Positions 18,341-27,707 of a stretch of 64,000 bases of DNA are shown here, in pieces (position 1 is the stretch's first letter; the number at the start of each line of letters is the position of its first letter). Under the pieces are notes generated by a model. That model saw only the letters and a program-made list of their open reading frames with translations. It did no database searches and was not told where the DNA came from. The stretch is taken from assembly GCF_028752835.1 (NCBI RefSeq), contig NZ_CP087952.1:3532501-3596500 (forward strand), read 5' to 3'. A program made the translations under genes and the position numbers. Source of the stretch: Desulfosarcina sp. BuS5. Lineage in GTDB: Bacteria; Desulfobacterota; Desulfobacteria; Desulfobacterales; BuS5.

Positions 18341-18562
18341 GTAACCGTTCACGGTTTACGGTTGAAAATAGAACGGTAACGCCTGCAACACCGGTTATGT
18401 GGGAATCAATGGTAACAGTGGCAACACCGTAGAGACAAGGCATGCCTTGTCTCTACAGCCCGGCCGCCATCACCACAATTTCAACAACAACTCAACCATG
18501 GGAACGGAAACGGAAACTCTGACAAAAATGTCAGCCGTAAACCGGCAACCGTGAACGGTTAC
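18341..18562. mobile_element. MITE-like 222-bp element with inverted ends and central palindrome
   Basis: The left end GTAACCGTTCACGGTT is repeated exactly in inverted orientation at the right end (18547-18562), and similarity continues weakly inward (TACGGTT versus GCCGGTTT). Near its centre, at 18429-18456, is a perfect 28-bp palindrome with arms GTAGAGACAAGGCA and its complement. No reading frame fills it. The region 18087-18340 before it is AT-rich and shows nothing else. It ends 22 bases before the antitoxin-like start codon and could carry that gene's promoter. Confidence 0.55.
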
Positions 18563-18583
18563 CAAGTTTTCAAGGAGAATCAA

Positions 18584-18808
18584 ATGAAATGTGCAATCTG
18601 TCGAAACGGTAATACAGAAAAGGGTTTTACAACAGTTGTATTAGAACGGGACAAAACAATACTAATATTTAAACGAGTTCCGGCCAATATTTGTAATAAT
18701 TGCGGTGAGGAGTATATTTCTTCAGATGTGAATAGAAAACTTTTAAATTTTGCAAGAGATGAAAAAAATCGTGGCATTACTTTGGAATTACTTGAGTTTG
18801 CGGCTTAA
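18584..18808 (+). CDS. MqsA/YgiT-type zinc-finger protein, orphan antitoxin-like
   Basis: The 74-residue protein has two CxxC pairs (CAICRNG and CNNCGEEY) and the pattern KRVPANICNNCGEEY typical of YgiT-type zinc-finger proteins, the N-terminal zinc domain of MqsA antitoxins. It is shorter than full MqsA and lacks the DNA-binding helix-turn-helix half. AAGGAG lies seven bases upstream. The usual partner, a small toxin (MqsR or DUF4258), is not found upstream, where a MITE-like element sits. It may therefore be an orphan left after element insertion. Confidence 0.7.
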   Translation: MKCAICRNGNTEKGFTTVVLERDKTILIFKRVPANICNNCGEEYISSDVNRKLLNFARDEKNRGITLELLEFAA

Positions 18809-18881
18809 CTTATTAATAAAATTAAAAAATATTTCACTGAACAACAAATCACCAGACCGCCTCTTGCAGAAGGAAATAACT

Positions 18882-21800
18882 ATGAACATCAAAAAAATTG
18901 TTTGTTACATATTATGGCTTACAGGTATTCTCTTTTGCTCAACTTTCTGTGCAGCGTCTTCAGAACATATTGCGGTACCGGCTGACCTGTCGGAATGGAA
19001 GTCCTGGGTGCTGCACAATGAAGAAAAACAACGTTGTCCGACAAATTATAATAACGGTCAAATTCATGTATGTTACTGGCCATCTGCTGTAGAGTTATAT
19101 ATTGAACCGGATGGAGGCAACTTTAAACAGAAATGGCTGGTTTTTGCCAGGGGCTGGGTGCCTATTCCGGGCGGCAAAAAATTATGGCCCAGGGAGATTA
19201 AATTAAACGGAGAAAAAGCGCCGGTTGTCAGCCGCAACAATATACCGCATATCCGTTTGGAAAAAGGTGAGCATGAGGTAACAGGGAAATTTCAATGGGT
19301 CAATACGCCTGAGACTATAAGAATACCTCCTGAAGCAGGTATCTTAAAACTTTTTATAGATGGTAAAAAAATTGACTTTCCAATTATGGATAAAAGCGGG
19401 CGGCTATGGCTGCAAAAGCAGGCTGCCTCCAAAGATCAGCCGGACCGTCTGGATGTAAAAATCTACCGGCTTGTAAAAGATACCATCCCCATGAAGGTAA
19501 ACAACCTTATTAAAATTAACATATCAGGCAAAGCTCGTGAAATAACGCTGGATGGGGTTTTTCTTGAAAACTCTGTGCCGATGAATCTTAAAAGCCCGAT
19601 ACCGGCCAGAATCGGCAGCCGGGGAGAGTTGTTGATTCAGGCGAGGCCTGGCCGTTGGGAGATTTTAATAACAACCCGTTTTAAAAAAAATATTAAACAG
19701 ATCGGACCGGTTCAAGGGAAGTTTGGGCAGGAGATCTGGACCTTTCAGGCTGAAAACAGCCTCCGCATGGTAAAGATAGAATCGGTTCCGGGAGTGGAGC
19801 CGGGCCGTACGGATATGCCTCAAAACTGGAAAAAATTTCCTGCATATCTTGTTAAGCCCGGAGTCGAAGTAATCTTTAATACAATCCGCCGCGGAGACCC
19901 GGAGCCGGCGCCGGATCAGTTAAATATAAACAGAACCTGGTGGCTCGACTTTAATGGTAAGGGGTTTACTATACTCGATCATATAACCGGCACCATGAGC
20001 AGCAACTGGTATCTATCCATGAATCACCCCGAAATTCCCGGGCGGATAACAGTGGACGGTGAAGATCGCTTGATCATTGCTTGCGGAAAAAATAACACAC
20101 CTGGTGTGGAGGTGCGCCGTGGGCAGCTTGATCTTACGGCTGTTTCAAGGCTGGATGAGCCGGCCGGCAGCATTCCGGCAGTCGGCTGGGACCATAATTT
20201 CAAAAGCGCTGCGGGTACACTTAATCTTCCTCCCGGCTGGAAGCTTCTGCATGCAACCGGCATTGATGTTTTGCCTGGAACATGGTTGGAGAGATGGACG
20301 CTGCTGGACCTTTTTTTAGTTCTGATCATTTCTATTGCAGTTTATAAGATGAGGAGTCCGGCATGGGGAGGGATAGCCCTGATTACAATGGCGTTGATAT
20401 ATCACGAACCCGGAGCCCCCCATATGGTCTGGCTAAGTTTACTGGCAGCATACGCGCTCGTAAATGTGCTGCCTGACAGCTGGTTTAAAAAAATCGCCGT
20501 ATTATGGTATGTTATATCAATAATCTCTTTGCTGGTTATATCCATACCTTTTATGGTTCAACAGATCAGGTGCGGATTTTACCCGCAGCTTGAAAGGGTC
20601 GGTCAGGTGCCGGGTTTCTCAGACCGGCTGGAAACTATAGATGAACTTGCAGAATCAGAGCCGGGTCAGTATGAAAAAGCCAGGGCCCTTAAATCGCGCA
20701 AAAAATCGTATACAGGGTTATCCTCACAGGTAATGCTGGATCGTGACCAGGCCGTTCGTAAGAGTCTGATGCTTGAACATGACCCTGACGCACTTATACA
20801 GACAGGCCCCGGACTTCCATCATGGAGGTGGCGCTCAATCGGCATAAGGTGGAACGGGCCTGTAGAAAAAAATCAATCTATAAGATTGTGGCTTTTGTCT
20901 CCTGTAACAAATTTGATACTTGCCATATTAAGGGTTATTCTACTTGCGCTATTGATGCTGGGTGTTATCAATATCGGTTATTGGCGCAGGTCATTGAAAG
21001 GAAAATTTTATAAAAGCGGAGCGATAGCTGCCTGCCTATTATTATTTTCCGTAATTTCCGATGCAAATGCCCAAAACGGATGTTACCCTTCTCCCGAGCT
21101 TTTGGAAGAACTGAAAGTCAGGCTGCTTGAGCAGCCTGACTGTTTGCCGTATTGTGCCGACTGCACGGCAATGGAGTTAAGAGCGGATCCGGACCACCTC
21201 AATATTGTTTTAAATATCGAAGCTGCCTGCAGAACGGCAATACCTCTCCCTGTAACTTTAAAATCATGGAATCCCGAACAGATCCTGCTTGACCAAAAGC
21301 CTGCTACGGCTCTTGCAAGGGATAGCGAGGGACTTTTATGGATACTTATACCAAAAGGGGTGCATATAATCGTGCTGGCCGGCAAGCCTGATCCCGGCGA
21401 CATAGTCCGGATTCCTCTCCCCTTGACTCCGCATAAAGTATCATTAATAAATCACGGATGGAATATCCAGGGCGTTGACAAAAACGGAAATGTCGAGTCA
21501 AGTATCAAGTTAACCCGGTTAAAAAAGAACGGTCATAAAATATCTCCAGCAGGAGAAAACGTTATTCAGCCCTTTTTCAACATAAAAAGGATTTTGCGTT
21601 TAGGGCTCACATGGCAGGTTGACACGACCATAAAACGTCTGACACCTGCCGGTGTACCGGTAATCGTTTCAGTCCCATTAATAGATGGGGAATCGGTCAC
21701 AACAGCCGGCATATCGGTTAGGGATAAGAGAGCACTAATCAACATGGGATCGAATACTAAAACTATTCAATGGGGTTCCACGCTTGCAATATCACCCGAA

Positions 21801-22946
21801 ATAACTTTATCTGCTCCACAATCCGTCCCATGGACGGAATCATGGATTTTAGATGCAAGTCCGATATGGCATTGTGATCTTTCAGGAATTCCGATTATTC
21901 ACCATCAAAGTGAATCAGGAGTATGGAGACCGGAATGGAACCCTTGGCCGGGAGAAAAAGCAACACTTAAAGTGTCGCGCCCAAAGGCCATACCTGGAAG
22001 AATGGTCACCATAGATAAGGCTGCGCTGAACCTGATTCCCGGCCGCCGGTTTAACAAGTCCGAACTTCTCCTTCAAATAAGGAGCAGCAAGGGGGGACAA
22101 CACAAGATAATCCTTCCTGGGGAGGCATCCTTACAGCTCGTAAAAATCGGCAGTGATATCCAGCCTGTAAGACAGGTTGGGCAGGAGGTTACCATTCCGC
22201 TGAAGCCAGGCGCTCAAAAAATATACTATGAATGGCACCAGCCAGCCAAATCATTAACCCTTCTCAAGGGGTCTCTTGTAAAAACGGGTGATCAGGCTGT
22301 AAATGCCGGAATGACATTCAAAATGCCGCAAAATAGATGGATTCTATGGACTCATGGGCCGAGACTCGGCCCGGCGGTTCTGTTCTGGAGCTATATTTTT
22401 GTTGTTGTTCTGTTTTCCTTTGCTCTTGGAAAAATAACCTTAACGCCTCTTAAGACACATCAATGGCTTTTGCTAGGGCTGGGGTTGACACAAGTTCCGG
22501 CATTTATCGCTGTTATGATTGTTGGCTGGCTGCTCGCTTTGGGACTGCGTAAAAAGCATTTTCAGCATGACAACTGGTTCAAGTTTAATTTAGTACAACT
22601 GCTTATAGCCTGCCTGACCATAGCGGCTCTGTCCGGCTTATATATGGCCATAAAAAACGGGCTGCTGGGCATTCCTGATATGCAGATCCGCGGAAATCAT
22701 TCAAACAGCTTTAATTTGCATTGGACGCAGGATAGAATCGGTTCCACGATGCCGTGCCCGTGGGTTCTTTCTCTTCCCCTGATTGTATATCATATTTTAA
22801 TGTTGCTCTGGTCACTCTGGCTTGCATTTTCTCTACTGAACTGGCTTCGATGGGGATGGGACTGCTTTTCTGAGGGCGGCCTTTGGCAAAAAATGACTTT
22901 TAGAAGAAAAAAGCCTGACATCAAAGATATGGATGATACCGCATAA
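18882..22946 (+). CDS. Giant envelope protein with signal peptide and membrane segments
   Basis: The protein has 1354 residues. A signal peptide at 1-26 (ILWLTGILFCSTFCAASS) is followed by long, Trp-rich, beta-type extracytoplasmic stretches. A membrane block lies near residues 485-560 (LDLFLVLIISIAVYK, PHMVWLSLLAAYALVNVL, VISIISLLVISIPFM), then another helix near 690-715. A second beta-type domain follows, then a C-terminal block of four or five helices ending near 1325. The layout of two periplasmic beta-domains alternating with membrane bundles suggests an inner-membrane protein with large periplasmic parts. I do not recognise the family. The start at 18882 has AAGGA upstream; an earlier in-frame codon would overlap the antitoxin-like gene. 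Confidence 0.7.
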   Translation: MNIKKIVCYILWLTGILFCSTFCAASSEHIAVPADLSEWKSWVLHNEEKQRCPTNYNNGQIHVCYWPSAVELYIEPDGGNFKQKWLVFARGWVPIPGGKKLWPREIKLNGEKAPVVSRNNIPHIRLEKGEHEVTGKFQWVNTPETIRIPPEAGILKLFIDGKKIDFPIMDKSGRLWLQKQAASKDQPDRLDVKIYRLVKDTIPMKVNNLIKINISGKAREITLDGVFLENSVPMNLKSPIPARIGSRGELLIQARPGRWEILITTRFKKNIKQIGPVQGKFGQEIWTFQAENSLRMVKIESVPGVEPGRTDMPQNWKKFPAYLVKPGVEVIFNTIRRGDPEPAPDQLNINRTWWLDFNGKGFTILDHITGTMSSNWYLSMNHPEIPGRITVDGEDRLIIACGKNNTPGVEVRRGQLDLTAVSRLDEPAGSIPAVGWDHNFKSAAGTLNLPPGWKLLHATGIDVLPGTWLERWTLLDLFLVLIISIAVYKMRSPAWGGIALITMALIYHEPGAPHMVWLSLLAAYALVNVLPDSWFKKIAVLWYVISIISLLVISIPFMVQQIRCGFYPQLERVGQVPGFSDRLETIDELAESEPGQYEKARALKSRKKSYTGLSSQVMLDRDQAVRKSLMLEHDPDALIQTGPGLPSWRWRSIGIRWNGPVEKNQSIRLWLLSPVTNLILAILRVILLALLMLGVINIGYWRRSLKGKFYKSGAIAACLLLFSVISDANAQNGCYPSPELLEELKVRLLEQPDCLPYCADCTAMELRADPDHLNIVLNIEAACRTAIPLPVTLKSWNPEQILLDQKPATALARDSEGLLWILIPKGVHIIVLAGKPDPGDIVRIPLPLTPHKVSLINHGWNIQGVDKNGNVESSIKLTRLKKNGHKISPAGENVIQPFFNIKRILRLGLTWQVDTTIKRLTPAGVPVIVSVPLIDGESVTTAGISVRDKRALINMGSNTKTIQWGSTLAISPEITLSAPQSVPWTESWILDASPIWHCDLSGIPIIHHQSESGVWRPEWNPWPGEKATLKVSRPKAIPGRMVTIDKAALNLIPGRRFNKSELLLQIRSSKGGQHKIILPGEASLQLVKIGSDIQPVRQVGQEVTIPLKPGAQKIYYEWHQPAKSLTLLKGSLVKTGDQAVNAGMTFKMPQNRWILWTHGPRLGPAVLFWSYIFVVVLFSFALGKITLTPLKTHQWLLLGLGLTQVPAFIAVMIVGWLLALGLRKKHFQHDNWFKFNLVQLLIACLTIAALSGLYMAIKNGLLGIPDMQIRGNHSNSFNLHWTQDRIGSTMPCPWVLSLPLIVYHILMLLWSLWLAFSLLNWLRWGWDCFSEGGLWQKMTFRRKKPDIKDMDDTA

Positions 22947-23064
22947 GTTAAAATAATTTACCAAAATATATAAAAATTAACTTATATTATGAAAATTTAT
23001 CCATTGATCAAAAAATAAAAAGGACTGGTGGAAATTTATAAATAGTTGAAATATAAGAAGATTT

Positions 23065-23092
23065 GCCACAACATGGTTGTGGCATTTTTTTT
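23065..23092 (+). terminator. Rho-independent terminator
   Basis: GCCACAAC, the loop ATG and GTTGTGGC are followed by eight T residues after one A. It lies about 120 bases past the giant envelope gene and before the DUF5658-type gene. Confidence 0.85.
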
Positions 23093-23136
23093 GCTGTATT
23101 CTTAAGATTAATGAATGACAAACAAGATAAGGGGCA

Positions 23137-23625
23137 GTGAAAAAAATGGAGATGGAAAAGCATATAAATCGGTTTCATATATTGGAACGTAGAAGCGGGG
23201 GGGACCGCAGAAAGGAACGTAGGCAGATATTAAACAAACATCTGTTTGCCGGGAACCGAGAATCCTTCAGGCGCAGGGAGGACAGAGAAGATGCGTATTT
23301 AGTTGATCGGTATAACCGCAAGCTGCTTACTCCTATACTTATGATTATTTTTCTCAGCATATGTGATGCTGTTTTGACTCTGATTCTTTTAGACAATGGG
23401 GCCGTAGAAATTAATCCTGTTATGGCTTATTCCCTTACTCATGGCCCCATGGCTTTTTTTTGGATTAAATACCTGCTTACAACTTTTTCGATAGTAATAA
23501 TTCTTATTTATTCCAATACCTACCTCTTTAAAACAAGGTTAAGAACAAAAGCCCTCTTTGGCATGATAATAATACCTTTTTTCCTGGTTATTTGCTGGGA
23601 ATTTTTTCTAATATCTTTATTATGA
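23137..23625 (+). CDS. DUF5658-type membrane protein
   Basis: The 162-residue protein has an arginine-rich N-terminal cytoplasmic part (many RR pairs between residues 12 and 50) and three hydrophobic helices. The stretch CDAVLTLILLDNGAVEINPV matches the DUF5658 pattern of an Asp followed by LTL and a GAVExNP turn. The function of the family is unknown. The GTG at 23137 is used; ATG at 23146 is an equally plausible start, since the purine-rich AAGGGG lies close to the first. Confidence 0.65.
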   Translation: MKKMEMEKHINRFHILERRSGGDRRKERRQILNKHLFAGNRESFRRREDREDAYLVDRYNRKLLTPILMIIFLSICDAVLTLILLDNGAVEINPVMAYSLTHGPMAFFWIKYLLTTFSIVIILIYSNTYLFKTRLRTKALFGMIIIPFFLVICWEFFLISLL

Positions 23626-23689
23626 GGTAAGGGTCGCCCCTTCTTTCCTCCCGCTCTAAATAAGTCCGGCAAAAAATCTGTCAGCCGAT

Positions 23690-24392
23690 ACAACTCGCAT
23701 GCCTCGGATCAATCTGTCCGTGCCGCTTTTTTTAACAACTTGATACAAATAAGGTATGTTCAACTTTTCTTTAAACTGAAGTTCCTGACGAAATTAAGCC
23801 TTGAGCCAGTCCTAATCTCTTATATTCTCACGGAACAGCCGGTCGATTTTTTCATTCTGCCATCTTCTCAATGTTCTCAAGTTTTGTTTTAAAAATGGCT
23901 CCGAAAAACCGCCGAATATGTCCAAAGCAGAAAACGCATCTTCCTGGTTATGGGAACTGATCGGTATTTACGTAAAAATGGGTGGAACCATGATTTTTCC
24001 GGTTAATTCCGCCAGGGAAAATGGATGCAGCCGAAAATAATGATAACGTCCGGTCATTGAATCACCGCCTTTTCTATAAAATATCGAGACGGGCGCTTCC
24101 GGTATTTGTCTTTAAGTGTGTCGTATTCTCCTTTTACTATTGATTTCCATTTTTTGTATTTATGGATTTCGTCAAAAATAATCAACCCGGCGTTTCCCGG
24201 CCAGTCGGATTGCATAATTTTGCGCCGGTCGTTCCGGCTGTCCCAGTTATAATAGGCGGCATTATTGAAAGATGCAGCCACCAGTTCTCTGGCAAGGGTT
24301 GTTTTACCGACCTGCCGCGGTCCGCCGACAAACACCATTTTTTTAGCAAAATCTTCAATAATATATTGTGTTAAATACCTGTTTTTAAGCAT
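23690..24392 (-). pseudogene. Decayed AAA/DUF4143-family ATPase
   Basis: The first 97 codons or so (from 24392) encode a normal start of a DUF4143-type ATPase: Walker A GGPRQVGKTT and Walker B LIIFDEIHK. After GEYDTLKDKYR the frame breaks. The next expected segment, GRYHYFRLHPFSLAEL, appears in another frame from about 24060 downwards, followed by pieces such as FGGFSEPFLKQN interrupted by stop codons to about 23690. At least one frameshift and several stops make it nonfunctional. A distantly related, intact member lies at 62.4-63.7 kb. Confidence 0.75.
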
Positions 24393-24452
24393 ATAACACC
24401 AATACTATGCTTTTCAGGATTGTCAAACTATTTTTGCGTATAAGCAAAATTA

Positions 24453-25607
24453 TTAAGGGACGAAATTATTAAGGCCGCAATGACAAACAGCGCTTTCGTC
24501 AAGCATCCGCGACAGGCCGCCACGTTCCGATGGAAGAAAGCCTATGGCTTTTTCCCATACATCGTCATCCTCCATACAAAAATATACTAAAACATCAGGC
24601 CCCAGCTCTTTGATCCAGGAGACCATTTTTTTATAAAATTCCAGCCTCAGAGGCTTGAAATACCTCATTTTACCGTCAAGGCCTGGTATAAATTCACCAT
24701 ACACAATTTTTGAGTTCCTGAACCTTTGGGCTGTAATCGCTTTAAGATTCGGCATAAAACGGAATGTCCCCAGGCTTATCCATACAATGTTTTCGGCAGA
24801 GACAGCTGCAAAAAGTTTTTGCAAAACATTTTTGTATTCCTTTTCACATCCTTCATAGAGAATAACAGGATCAAAGTGAAAGGAAAGGGGATAACCCCAT
24901 GACTCACATTGAGTTGCGGCTGATAAACGCGCGGACAATGAGGCGGTTTTCCTTTCCTCGGTATGAATAATCCTTTCCGTATTAAGTGACCATGATATTA
25001 TTGTTTTGCGGTTATGCTTGAGTTTTTTCAGATTATTAATGACGGTGGTTTTGGTTTTCAACTCCAGGATAGAGCTCGACTGTCCGGCAAACTTAGGCAC
25101 AAGGATTGATGAAAGATCCGTGCATAATTCCCATATCAAACTGTCTGTGAACTCACCGGTTCCTATACGGTTGATTCCGTTTTCTTTAAATAGAGAATCA
25201 AGACTTGCAAGGAGTTCGTCATGATTGACAAAAAACTGCAGGAGGGGTGGATGAAAATAAGACTGCAAAACACAATAAGAGCAGTCCATTATACAGAATG
25301 TTCCTATGTGCAGAATTTTGTATCCGCAGCACGTGTAATAACTGGTGCCGGGGCAGTCTTTGATAAACGCTCCCTTGTTTCTGGTTAAAAACAGGATTTC
25401 TTTACCTTTTTGAACTGGATCATCAGAACGGGATAGAATATCATAAACCCGGGAAGAATCTTCCACGACTACGGCGGGAGCTTTAATACGGGAGCGTATC
25501 GATTTGACCAGGGGTGAATCTGATACCTGACGGTCAATATAGAGTGTTGAAATCTTCAAGGTGCGCGCTATGCCGGGACGCAAAGTTTTTTTCTTTGCCC
25601 CCGGCAT
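24453..25607 (-). CDS. Radical SAM protein of the spore photoproduct lyase (SPL) family
   Basis: The 384 residues contain the SPL-type cluster motif CxxxCxxC at Cys105, Cys109 and Cys112 (GTFCIMDCSYCVLQSY), preceded by YTCCGYKILH. Such proteins cleave S-adenosylmethionine at a 4Fe-4S cluster; true SPL repairs the spore photoproduct in DNA. This host is not expected to make spores, so the substrate may be other DNA damage or something else. It begins five bases after the EF-G-like gene. A strong hairpin (25568-25609) covers its start codon, and its reading frame runs through both arms. Confidence 0.82.
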   Translation of the reverse strand: MPGAKKKTLRPGIARTLKISTLYIDRQVSDSPLVKSIRSRIKAPAVVVEDSSRVYDILSRSDDPVQKGKEILFLTRNKGAFIKDCPGTSYYTCCGYKILHIGTFCIMDCSYCVLQSYFHPPLLQFFVNHDELLASLDSLFKENGINRIGTGEFTDSLIWELCTDLSSILVPKFAGQSSSILELKTKTTVINNLKKLKHNRKTIISWSLNTERIIHTEERKTASLSARLSAATQCESWGYPLSFHFDPVILYEGCEKEYKNVLQKLFAAVSAENIVWISLGTFRFMPNLKAITAQRFRNSKIVYGEFIPGLDGKMRYFKPLRLEFYKKMVSWIKELGPDVLVYFCMEDDDVWEKAIGFLPSERGGLSRMLDESAVCHCGLNNFVP

Positions 25608-25609
25608 AG
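25568..25609 (-). promoter_or_regulatory. Long hairpin over the start codon of the SPL-family gene
   Basis: On the minus strand CTATGCCGGG at one end pairs perfectly with CCCGGCATAG at the other, and inner arms GCAAAG and CTTTGC enclose a run of seven A. The predicted mRNA stem is about 16 bp and hides the AUG. It begins four bases after the stop codon of the upstream EF-G-like gene. There is no T run, so a terminator is unlikely. Confidence 0.6.
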
Positions 25610-25612
25610 AGG

Positions 25613-27688
25613 TTAACTCTCTTCTTTTTCTTTGTTAATTTCCTCGATAACCTTTTCGGCTATCTGGGCGGGAACTTCATCATAGTGTGAAAAATCCATT
25701 GTAAACATACCGCGTCCGCCTGTCATGGATCTCAGGTCAGGTGCATATGTCAAAAATTCGGAAAGAGGAACATTGGCGTTAATGACCTGGTTTTTTCCCT
25801 TGGTATCCATTCCCAAAACTCTGCCGCGGCGGCCGTTCAGATCTCCCATAATGTCACCCATAAATTCGTCAGGCGTTATAACGGCTACTTTCATTATCGG
25901 TTCCAAAAGTACGGGCTTGGCCTCCTTTATTGCAGTCCTGAAAGCCAGGGCACCTGCAATTTTAAAAGACATTTCCGATGAATCAACAGAATGGTATGAA
26001 CCGTCATCAAGGGTTACCTTAAAATCGACACATGGAAAGCCTGCCAAGACACCTTTCTGACATGCTTCAACAACACCTTTTTCCACAGCCGGAATATAAG
26101 TTTTCGGGATAACCCCACCCACAATTGCATCAACAAACTCAAACCCTCCTCCTCTCGGCAGAGGTTCCACCTGTATCCAGCAGTCACCGAACTGACCATG
26201 ACCACCGGACTGTTTTTTATGTTTGCCCTGCACCCTGACCCTTTTCTTGATGGTTTCCCGGTAGGGTACTTTGGGAGTGTTGAGCAGAACTTCAACATTA
26301 TATTTTCTATTCAGTTTTTCGGTAATAGCCTCAATGTGCACCTGGCCGCTTCCGGAAATTAATATTTCCTTGGTTTCAACGTTCCGGTCGAGATTTAGAG
26401 CAACATCTTCTTCAAGCAATTTGTTAAGAGCTATGAATACCTTATCTTCATCACTCTGGTTTTTGGCTGAAACGGCAAAAGAGATTAAAGCCGGCAGAGG
26501 CTTGGCGCACTTGAATTTAACTTTCCTTGAAGGATCACAGATTGTGTCGCCTGTTTTAGTTTCTTTTAATTTTGCTACAGCGATAATTGATCCCGGCAGC
26601 GCCTGATTGATCGGTTTCTGTTCTTTCCCGGCCAGGATAAGAAGCTGGTTGAATCTTTCTTTAGCATCCTTGTTTGTATTTAAAAAGTTGCCGTCCCCGC
26701 CCAGTGTGCCTGAAATTACCTTAAATATATTTAAACGCCCGGCATAGGGATCTGCTATTGTTTTAAATACAAAGGCCGCAAAGGGCTCATCCGGATCAGG
26801 TTTACATTCTATTTCTTCTTTCCCGTCGGGATCCGTGCAAAGCACCGGAGCTTTCTCTAATGGTGAAGGCATACAGTTGCCGATAAAATCAGCTAAAAGA
26901 TCTATCCCGATATTTTGGGTTGCCGAACCGCAGAGGACGGGCGCAAGCTCTCGTGTAAGAATGCCTTTTTTTAAGGCTGTATTCAGTTCATCGTCAGTTA
27001 GAGTTTCGCCTTCAAGATATCGCTCCAGCAGTTCATCATCGGATTCCGCAATATTTTCAACAAGCGCTTCTCTTTCAGCATCAACCTGTTCCTGCATATC
27101 CGCAGGTATATCGCATGGCGCGGCTTTTCCGTTATCATCATAATTAAAGGCTTTCAGGCTGATAAGATCCACAATACCTTTAAAATCGGCTTCTTTTCCT
27201 ATGGGTAGCTGGAAAACAACAGGTTTAGGCTTAAACGATTCTGCTGCATCATTAAATGTTCGTAAAAAATCAGATCTCTCTCTATCCAGCTTATTGATAA
27301 AAATCATACAAGGCAGATTAAATTCATCAGCAAATTCCCAAGCCTGCTCTGTCTGGACTTTCACACCGTCAACAGCATCTATTACAACCACGGCTCCGTC
27401 TGCGGCCTGCATGCAAAGTCTGCTGTCGGAAAAAAAATTTTGATCTCCCGGTGTATCGATAAGGCTTATTGTAGTTTTTGCCCAGTCATACTGATAAAAA
27501 CCACTGCTTAAACTTGCCTGCCGCTTAAGCTCTTCAGGCTCAAAATCCATTGCAGTGTTTCCATCTTCTACGCGTCCGAGTCTGTTTGTGACACCGGCAT
27601 TATAAAGCATAGCTTCTGCAAGAGATGTTTTACCGGCTCCACCGTGACCTACTATAGCTACATTCCTAAGTTTAGCGATTTCATCCAT
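25613..27688 (-). CDS. EF-G-like GTPase, EF-G II type (paralogue)
   Basis: The 691 residues have full EF-G domain order but divergent motifs: P-loop GHGGAGKTS, G3 DTPGDQNF, G4 NKLDRE, and domain IV GKHKKQSGGHGQFGDCW. The switch I segment has lost the RGITI core (EPEELKRQASLSS), as in the EF-G-2 group of Thermus and actinobacteria. Members of this group bind GTP and ribosomes, but their cellular role is unclear. It is only distantly related to the EF-G at 1.2-3.3 kb. The SPL-family gene follows after five bases. A repeat copy lies 20 bases upstream of the start. Confidence 0.88.
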   Translation of the reverse strand: MDEIAKLRNVAIVGHGGAGKTSLAEAMLYNAGVTNRLGRVEDGNTAMDFEPEELKRQASLSSGFYQYDWAKTTISLIDTPGDQNFFSDSRLCMQAADGAVVVIDAVDGVKVQTEQAWEFADEFNLPCMIFINKLDRERSDFLRTFNDAAESFKPKPVVFQLPIGKEADFKGIVDLISLKAFNYDDNGKAAPCDIPADMQEQVDAEREALVENIAESDDELLERYLEGETLTDDELNTALKKGILTRELAPVLCGSATQNIGIDLLADFIGNCMPSPLEKAPVLCTDPDGKEEIECKPDPDEPFAAFVFKTIADPYAGRLNIFKVISGTLGGDGNFLNTNKDAKERFNQLLILAGKEQKPINQALPGSIIAVAKLKETKTGDTICDPSRKVKFKCAKPLPALISFAVSAKNQSDEDKVFIALNKLLEEDVALNLDRNVETKEILISGSGQVHIEAITEKLNRKYNVEVLLNTPKVPYRETIKKRVRVQGKHKKQSGGHGQFGDCWIQVEPLPRGGGFEFVDAIVGGVIPKTYIPAVEKGVVEACQKGVLAGFPCVDFKVTLDDGSYHSVDSSEMSFKIAGALAFRTAIKEAKPVLLEPIMKVAVITPDEFMGDIMGDLNGRRGRVLGMDTKGKNQVINANVPLSEFLTYAPDLRSMTGGRGMFTMDFSHYDEVPAQIAEKVIEEINKEKEES

Positions 27689-27707
27689 TTAAATTCCTCA
27701 TTCGGTT

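Noticed and set aside
18341-18562. Possible variable region of a diversity-generating retroelement (Asn-codon-rich AAC repeats near 18420 and 18490)
   Set aside because: No reverse transcriptase, no matching template repeat and no intact target gene were found; inverted ends fit a MITE-like element better.
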